Shown here one piece after another: positions 30,465 to 35,561 of a stretch of DNA of 35,561 bases. Source of the DNA: Gnetum montanum (lineage: Eukaryota > Streptophyta > Gnetopsida > Gnetales > Gnetaceae). The stretch covers positions 747,346 through 782,906 of the forward strand of contig MNCI01005370.1 in the NCBI GenBank assembly GCA_015680685.1, in the 5' to 3' direction. Below the pieces are notes generated by a model. It worked only from the letters and a program-made list of their open reading frames with translations. It made no database searches and was not told the DNA's origin. Made by a program: the position numbers and the translations under genes. Each line of letters begins with the position of its first letter. Position 1 is the stretch's first letter.

Positions 30465-30545
30465 AAAACTGGTAAAACTACGGCACACTAAGGCCTAAAA
30501 CTGGCAATTTTATGGCCCACTGAGGCCTTAAATTGGCATCATGGG
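30465..30545 (+). repeat. Minisatellite block beside Q
   Basis: Three copies of AAGGCCTAAAACTGGCA-like units, the reverse complement of the unit at 22064-22240 and 26071-26330. Confidence 0.7.
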
Positions 30546-31245
30546 ATCACTATAAAAAGATCTTTACTATTTCAGTGAAATTATTTCGGAAAACCCTTCT
30601 ACATGCCAATCTATGGCCACAAATGGGCCAAGGATAAATTCCCTAAATTGAAATGATAAGCACAAAACAAGATTAAAACCTCCAAATAAAACGAAGGCTC
30701 AGCTAGATTGGAGATGTGAAAAGAAAACTAAAAGGAAAAAAATAAAATAAATTCTTAAAAAATATACTAATGAAGTAGCAGAAATTGTTGCAAAAATGAT
30801 GTAATCTAAATTAATAGAATAATAAGAAAATAATAATAATAAATAATAGGGAGAAAAGCTCCTTGACTTTATTAGATGAAAAAAGAAGAATACAAATGCA
30901 TGCATAAATGTGCTACATAGAGCAAAAATATAGTGGTGATAGAAATAAAAAAACAAAGCCCCAAGTGGAGCTTGTATACACAAAAGAAAGGAAAATACAA
31001 AGGTAAAAACATGAATTTTTTGAAGCCATGTAAGGTTGATGATGAGGGGAAATAATAGTTGTAAACCCTACTATAATTATTACTATTTTAAAATGATGTT
31101 GAAGGTAGAGGTGGAGAGAGATGGAAAGTGATGCAAGGCTCAAAGCACTAGAATGTTAGTTTGATGCTCAAAGGTGTGTTGTGCCAAAACATGATGTAAA
31201 ATGAGGACCTAAATTTTCCTATTTATACTCCAAAGGAATGCCTCA
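30546..31245 (-). other. AT-rich stretch with a promoter-like minus-strand signal
   Basis: No counterpart elsewhere in the window. On the minus strand GGAGTATAAATAGG (about 31218-31232) resembles a TATA box, followed by a CT-rich leader (CATCTCTCTCCACCTCTACC near 31105-31125) and an AATAAA near 30865. This could be an unrelated, decayed LTR in minus orientation, but I cannot fix its ends. Open frames here are low-complexity and show no motif. Confidence 0.3.
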
Positions 31246-32212
31246 TGATGAGACGCGATTCGCATAAGCCGTGATATCGCATCCCTTGCGATATCGCATC
31301 ATCCCCTGCGATATCGCAGTCCACTGCCATATCTATAAATAAGAGGTGACACTCCCCTTATTTCCCATCCTAGGCTAGAAGTAGGGAAACTCTGGCAGAT
31401 TGATCACTCCAGAGATAGAATATTTTCCATGTGCCTGCACTAGGAGTCTCCAAGTGAATGGATCTTTATTCAAACAACATTGTACCTGAACGCAAGTTTT
31501 GTACGGCAATAAATAAGAGCTTTGTGGATAAACCTTCCAGTGCATGGAATTGGATTTTATTACTTGTTATTTCTTAGATGTTATTTCCTACTTGTTATTT
31601 ATTACCTTGCAGTAGCACGGAATGAGTACGACTTGATTACGAGCATTTACAGATGTGTACGGATAATCAAGGAATCGGCTGCTCATCGCGATTAGATTCT
31701 CTCACCCTCAACTCCTAGAATGTGAAATGAGTACGACTTGATTACAAGCATCTAAGGATGTGTACAGTTAGTCAAGAAGTGGATGCTCATTACGTTTAGG
31801 CTAGTTAGGTGCCTCAGTATGACCACTTCGAGCACGTGTGTTAAACATGGTGATCCCAGTAACGATTAGCATTTGGTAGCTGCGGTTGCATAGTTCAGGG
31901 TGTGTACGGTAAGTGGGAATGGATGCTAATGCTAGGTAATTTAGACTTAGGTCATTAGTTAGAGTTAGCTAGTTTCTCAACCCTTCACCTAAATAGCATA
32001 GGAGAAAAACATTAAAAACTATAAAAATCATATACCTCGGACTTACTTAACCATACACTGTGACAACTACAAGTAAGTCTGGGAAGACAATGAATAATTA
32101 ACCCCAAGTGTTCCATGGGGCGTGTAGGCACTTAGTCTATGGAGTTCGACCGGATCGTGCATGCTACGCTCGTTTCGTATGGTTGAGTGTAGGGGTACCT
32201 TGCCACTCATCA
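31246..32212 (+). mobile_element. P 5' LTR (967 bp)
   Basis: It starts TGATGAGACGCG and ends GCCACTCATCA, followed by the primer site. U3 carries three GATATCGCA-type sites, two of them the full palindrome TGCGATATCGCA (31287-31298, 31307-31318). The TATA box is at 31334-31343 and AATAAA at 31508-31513. It belongs to the same subfamily as S and the fragment at 1-212. The preceding bases CCTCA (31241-31245) should recur after the 3' LTR, outside the window. Confidence 0.88.
31334..31343 (+). promoter_or_regulatory. TATA box of P LTR
   Basis: TATAAATAAG, 16 bp after the last TGCGATATCGCA palindrome. The same order holds in S and N. Confidence 0.7.
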
Positions 32213-32213
32213 T

Positions 32214-32231
32214 TGGCGCCGTTGCCAGGGA
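32214..32231 (+). other. Primer-binding site of P
   Basis: TGGCGCCGTTGCCAGGGA, one base after the LTR, matches the complement of plant tRNA-Asp(GTC) 3' end at 17 of 18 positions. It is the best preserved of the three in the window. Confidence 0.85.
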
Positions 32232-32357
32232 CTAAGTGTTTGTACGCCGAATAGAACATAAAGGATATCACTCACATCGTTGGGAGCCTAAACGAACCTT
32301 CGGGTTAATTAATAGACAAATTTTATAATGGTGAAATTAGCACACTGATAAATCAAA

Positions 32358-34853
32358 ATGTCTTCTTCTCATAAGAGAAACTCATCACCTATGGACCATA
32401 CACGAGACAGTAGGCAACATAAAACACATAGCCGAAATCAGCCAAGTCCTAAACAATATAAGATAGTTTATACTCATCCCGATGAGTATATTCCACATTT
32501 TACTTTTATCCTCCATCAAGATGAACAGCTGCGATGGAGAGATTTGCAAGATAACATCGTGTTACCCCCAGATCGTGCTGTTCCTAACATGCTTCTCCGT
32601 GCCTTGGCACAGATAGGCATGACTGAATTATATGCTGAATACTTTGTGGAAGACTTTGATATGAGGGATTATCATCCCACAGAAGCACAACGTATGAGGG
32701 ACGCTAGGTAGGAGAGTCAACATACACTGCTGAAGGGCAAAGGTCCGCACGTACTTAGTAAAATAGGAGACAAGGAACACCTTATAACGGGTTCTTTAGC
32801 AAACGATGTTCCCCCTCCTAACGATGATGAGGAGGTTGGGTATCAGAACCTACAATCAATGATACATAACCATGATTCTAATGCCCGTGAACACCAACTG
32901 TTCACAGAAGGGACAACCACTCATGCTAAGGACGGGCACTTAGATCGTCACCGTAATCGGGGCCGTAGCAGTCAAAGAGAAGGCAAGAAACATCATCATG
33001 GCGATGGTTCCCCTTCTTCTTCCCCTTCTTCACATCACTCACCCTCTCCTTCCACATCTGGGCACAGCCATCATGAATAGAATGGAAAGGATAAAGGTAG
33101 ACAAAATGAGAGACCTTAACGGGAAAGTCGAGAGAGAGGACAAGGGCAAGGATGTAGGGAGAGTAGGGAACAACGCAGACATCACAGGCGTCATGAAAGA
33201 GATTATCATGATGAGCCCCTACTCGCAACCTGAAGTATGCTTGACATAATGGAGGCAGTTAGGATTCTCATAAGGCATTTAAAAGATAGTCGGATCAAAT
33301 GTTTAGACATGAACAATATCCCACGATTTGAAGGGGGATATAACGCTGATCCACACAATCATTTAGAGGCATTCCACGATGCCTGTGCCTTGCAGAATAT
33401 AGCAAATGAGTGGTAAAAACTTAAGTTGTTTCCAAGGACACTCACCAAAGAAGCAGAGAGCTGGTATTGGTCCTTAGAATCGGAAACCATCAGGAGGTGA
33501 AGTATGATGCTAGAACTATTCAACGATAAGAATGAAACATACTCTAGAGTGTCCAATTTGTGTAAGCAGATCCAAGGTTGGACGCAAGGTACTCATGAAC
33601 CCTTGGATGCTGCCATGGACCACTACTACACATTGTTACATCGTTGCTTGGGCCATTGGTATGCTCAGAGGGATCAACTTCGCTACATCGTGGATGGGCC
33701 AAGGCATGAAACTAGAAGAACCCTTGGGACTTATGCCTAAGGGAGACTCTCACAACTTAGAGCCCATGAAGTACATGGTTTGTTGGAACAAGTAGCAAAA
33801 GAAGAAGAGCTACGCAAAAGGGAAAGTGCGAAAGAATACAACTGCGATCCCTCCCTTCGAAAGAAGGGAGTGAAATTTTGTGATGAGGAGGATGAGTCAC
33901 CACTCGAAGAGTTGGTGAACTGGAAAACCTTGCCGATCCAAAAATTAACAACTGAAGTATTAGCTAAGATGGACCAATTGTGGGATTCTTTAGACTCCGG
34001 ACTTGAAAGCGTCTTGAAAATTGTAGAGGAGTCTAAGGAGGAACGAAGTAGTGACAAAGGTAAGACAAAGCGGAGAGATTCAAGCCCTACACATAACAAG
34101 GGTAAGGGGAAAAACATTATCTTCGATGAGGCTGTGGACTCTGACACAGACGATGACGGTGGATGTGAGATCTGCCACTATGACCATCCTAAGGGATGTT
34201 GTCCAATTATCTCACATCTACAGGAGTCTGGGGTGTATGCACTAAATCCAAGACTTAATCAATGGAAAACACCCCGAAGGTTACCTTATCCACAAGGTAA
34301 CCCAAGGCAGTTCCACCAACCACTAACGTATTATCCAAGTGGAACTCCACCACAGCCCATCGGATAGCATCAGCAGTGGCAATACCCATCGTCATGGGGG
34401 ATGCCATCGCCAAAACATCAGTACCCTTACTGGAAGCCCGATCCTTATGGTTATTATGTGCAGCAGCCGGTTTCTCCAGGTGACTCTATGGGTCACACTA
34501 CTCCCCAACGTCACTACCAAGTTTGGGAGTACTTCAGGAGGACTCCTTCTCCTCTGGGAGACATCTCACGCTCATCCCATCCTCCAACTCCATCCACACC
34601 TCTTCCACTTGTAGTTCCCACAACACCTCTTGCTCCAACAATGCAAGGGGAACTCCCTCCTCAACCGCAGCAATGTCACACTGTGAGAGTTGTAAATATT
34701 AAATCTACTGCTGGTTCTGACAACTGTAAAAAGAGAAGACCCTTCTTCAGAACCAAAAGCCCAGACAAACTCTCGCAACAATAAGCGGTTGAATCCATAT
34801 ACACTCCTCCACCATCCAACACTTCAAAGCACCCTTCAATCTAATAGAACTTA
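32358..34853 (+). pseudogene. P gag, one frame with transition-type stops
   Basis: ATG at 32358 (MSSSHKRNSS). All gag motifs lie in a single frame: FTFILHQDEQLRWRDL; a Ser/His/Arg-rich region (33000-33200) with SPSSSPSSHHSPSPS; the capsid-like core from about 33300 (LDMNNIPRFEGGY, AFHDACALQNIANEW, LKLFPRTL, SWYWSLE); a Lys/Glu-rich helical stretch at 33780; the knuckle-like CEICHYDHPKGC at about 34165-34200; then a Pro/Gln/Tyr-rich end. In-frame stops lie at 32709, 33078, 33117, 33231, 33414, 33498, 33738, 34365, 34782, 34842 and 34845. There is no frameshift. Several stops stand where N has Gln, Trp or Arg. Confidence 0.8.
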
Positions 34854-35495
34854 ATGCATACGGTTATGTTAACACATACCGTAACCGATTGGATCAAGGC
34901 AGGCCACGTTCCTAGGAAATTAGCTGACCCTAGGAGTCCCTTAATCTATTTACAAATCATCGAAAATGCACCACATAGGGCTCTTCTTGACTCAGGTTCT
35001 GAAGTCAACTTAATTTCACAAGAGATGTATCACGCCTGGAACCTGCCACAACTTAAGAAGAGAAACATCCAACAAGAGCTAGCAGACCAGTCCATCACCA
35101 TTCCCTTGGTATTGGTGGAGGACATCATTACCACTATGTGTGGTTGGTCTTACCCAGCTGATTTTCTGGTGATTGAAGTGAACAACAACGAAGGGGACTT
35201 CCCAATTATAATTGGAAGGGCATGGCTAAGCACAGTAGACGCATGCCTTAGGATCCGCGATCTTTCCTGGGAAATTTCTAAGATAAATATTTACAGAAAG
35301 ATCGAGAAGAGGAAAGTTCCATGCATCACATACAGTGATTCATTGGGTGATGACATAGAGGAAATGCCTCCATGTAACAGGTGTGCCCTTGAAACTTTGA
35401 AACAAAGATGCCTATATGTAGCAACCACACAACTAGTAGTAGACATCATGTGGTTGACAGCTACTCGAAGGAGCAACCAAATATGCATGGAATGA
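34854..35495 (+). CDS. P retropepsin region
   Basis: This is a 213-codon open frame, in phase with gag. RALLDSGSEVNLIS holds the catalytic Asp; FPIIIGRAWLS is the C-terminal segment typical of Ty3/gypsy proteases. After it come VPCITY, CNRCA and RCLYVATTQ, shared with N. The frame closes with TGA at 35493, but similarity to N continues in the same frame to the window end, so this stop is probably another decay event. It would act as a dimer to process the polyprotein. Whether pol follows cannot be seen because the window ends at 35561. Confidence 0.8.
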   Translation: MHTVMLTHTVTDWIKAGHVPRKLADPRSPLIYLQIIENAPHRALLDSGSEVNLISQEMYHAWNLPQLKKRNIQQELADQSITIPLVLVEDIITTMCGWSYPADFLVIEVNNNEGDFPIIIGRAWLSTVDACLRIRDLSWEISKINIYRKIEKRKVPCITYSDSLGDDIEEMPPCNRCALETLKQRCLYVATTQLVVDIMWLTATRRSNQICME

Positions 35496-35561
35496 GCTGA
35501 GGAAACCCATGCCAACAACGAAGGCATAGATACGTTGGAATATGAGCATCGCCAACTTCCA
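35496..35561 (+). pseudogene. P frame after the protease, cut by window edge
   Basis: It continues in the same frame with AEETHANNEGIDTLE and RQLP, matching the tail at about 12900-12830 of N (SIDALEQECHQLPN). It is cut off by the end of the sequence. Confidence 0.6.

Noticed and set aside
30699-30983. 94-codon minus ORF rich in Phe/Tyr/Leu, possible membrane protein
   Set aside because: Low-complexity AT-rich DNA with poly-T runs; no homologous copy or start context.

Overview
This window is a stack of decayed, nested LTR retrotransposons from a repeat-rich eukaryotic genome, most probably a land plant. The reasons are: Ty3/gypsy-type gag and retropepsin reading frames; primer-binding sites that match the 3' end of plant tRNA-Asp; a fragment that looks like a plant family-1 UDP-glycosyltransferase; and AT-rich filler with LINE remains. 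I see no intact host gene, tRNA, rRNA or CRISPR array. I cannot name the species.

Layout, left to right. 1-212 is the end of an LTR cut by the window edge. 218-5982 (copy A) and 7079-20468 (copy B) are two direct copies of one composite unit; the junction is probably at 5982/5983. Each copy carries, on the minus strand, a decayed gag, a UGT-like fragment fused into that gag, a LINE ORF1-like frame and an inverted LTR piece. Each ends in a GC-rich, gene-like segment that I could not identify. Copy B was later split by element N (8982-17057, minus strand). N has two LTRs and the target duplication ACTTC, and copy A preserves the empty site. N itself contains a solo LTR, S (10689-11686), flanked by GCCGG. 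An assembly gap (18874-18964) lies in copy B.

From 20469 to 26330 there is no gene. This stretch holds several minisatellites and a degenerate tandem array with a period near 191 bp (23370-26070). At 26331-27370 lies the minus-strand gag/protease remnant M. It is interrupted at 27371 by a related plus-strand element Q (LTR, degraded primer site, gag broken by a LINE fragment, protease). Q is probably interrupted in turn at 31246 by element P, whose 5' LTR, primer site and gag-protease frame run to the window edge.

No LTR-retrotransposon reverse transcriptase or integrase is visible anywhere. For N, which is bounded by both LTRs, this means a gag-protease-only, non-autonomous element. All the LTR subfamilies share the 7-bp inverted ends TGATGAG/CTCATCA or close variants. 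Each also has a short U3 filled with its own set of palindromes just upstream of a TATA box.
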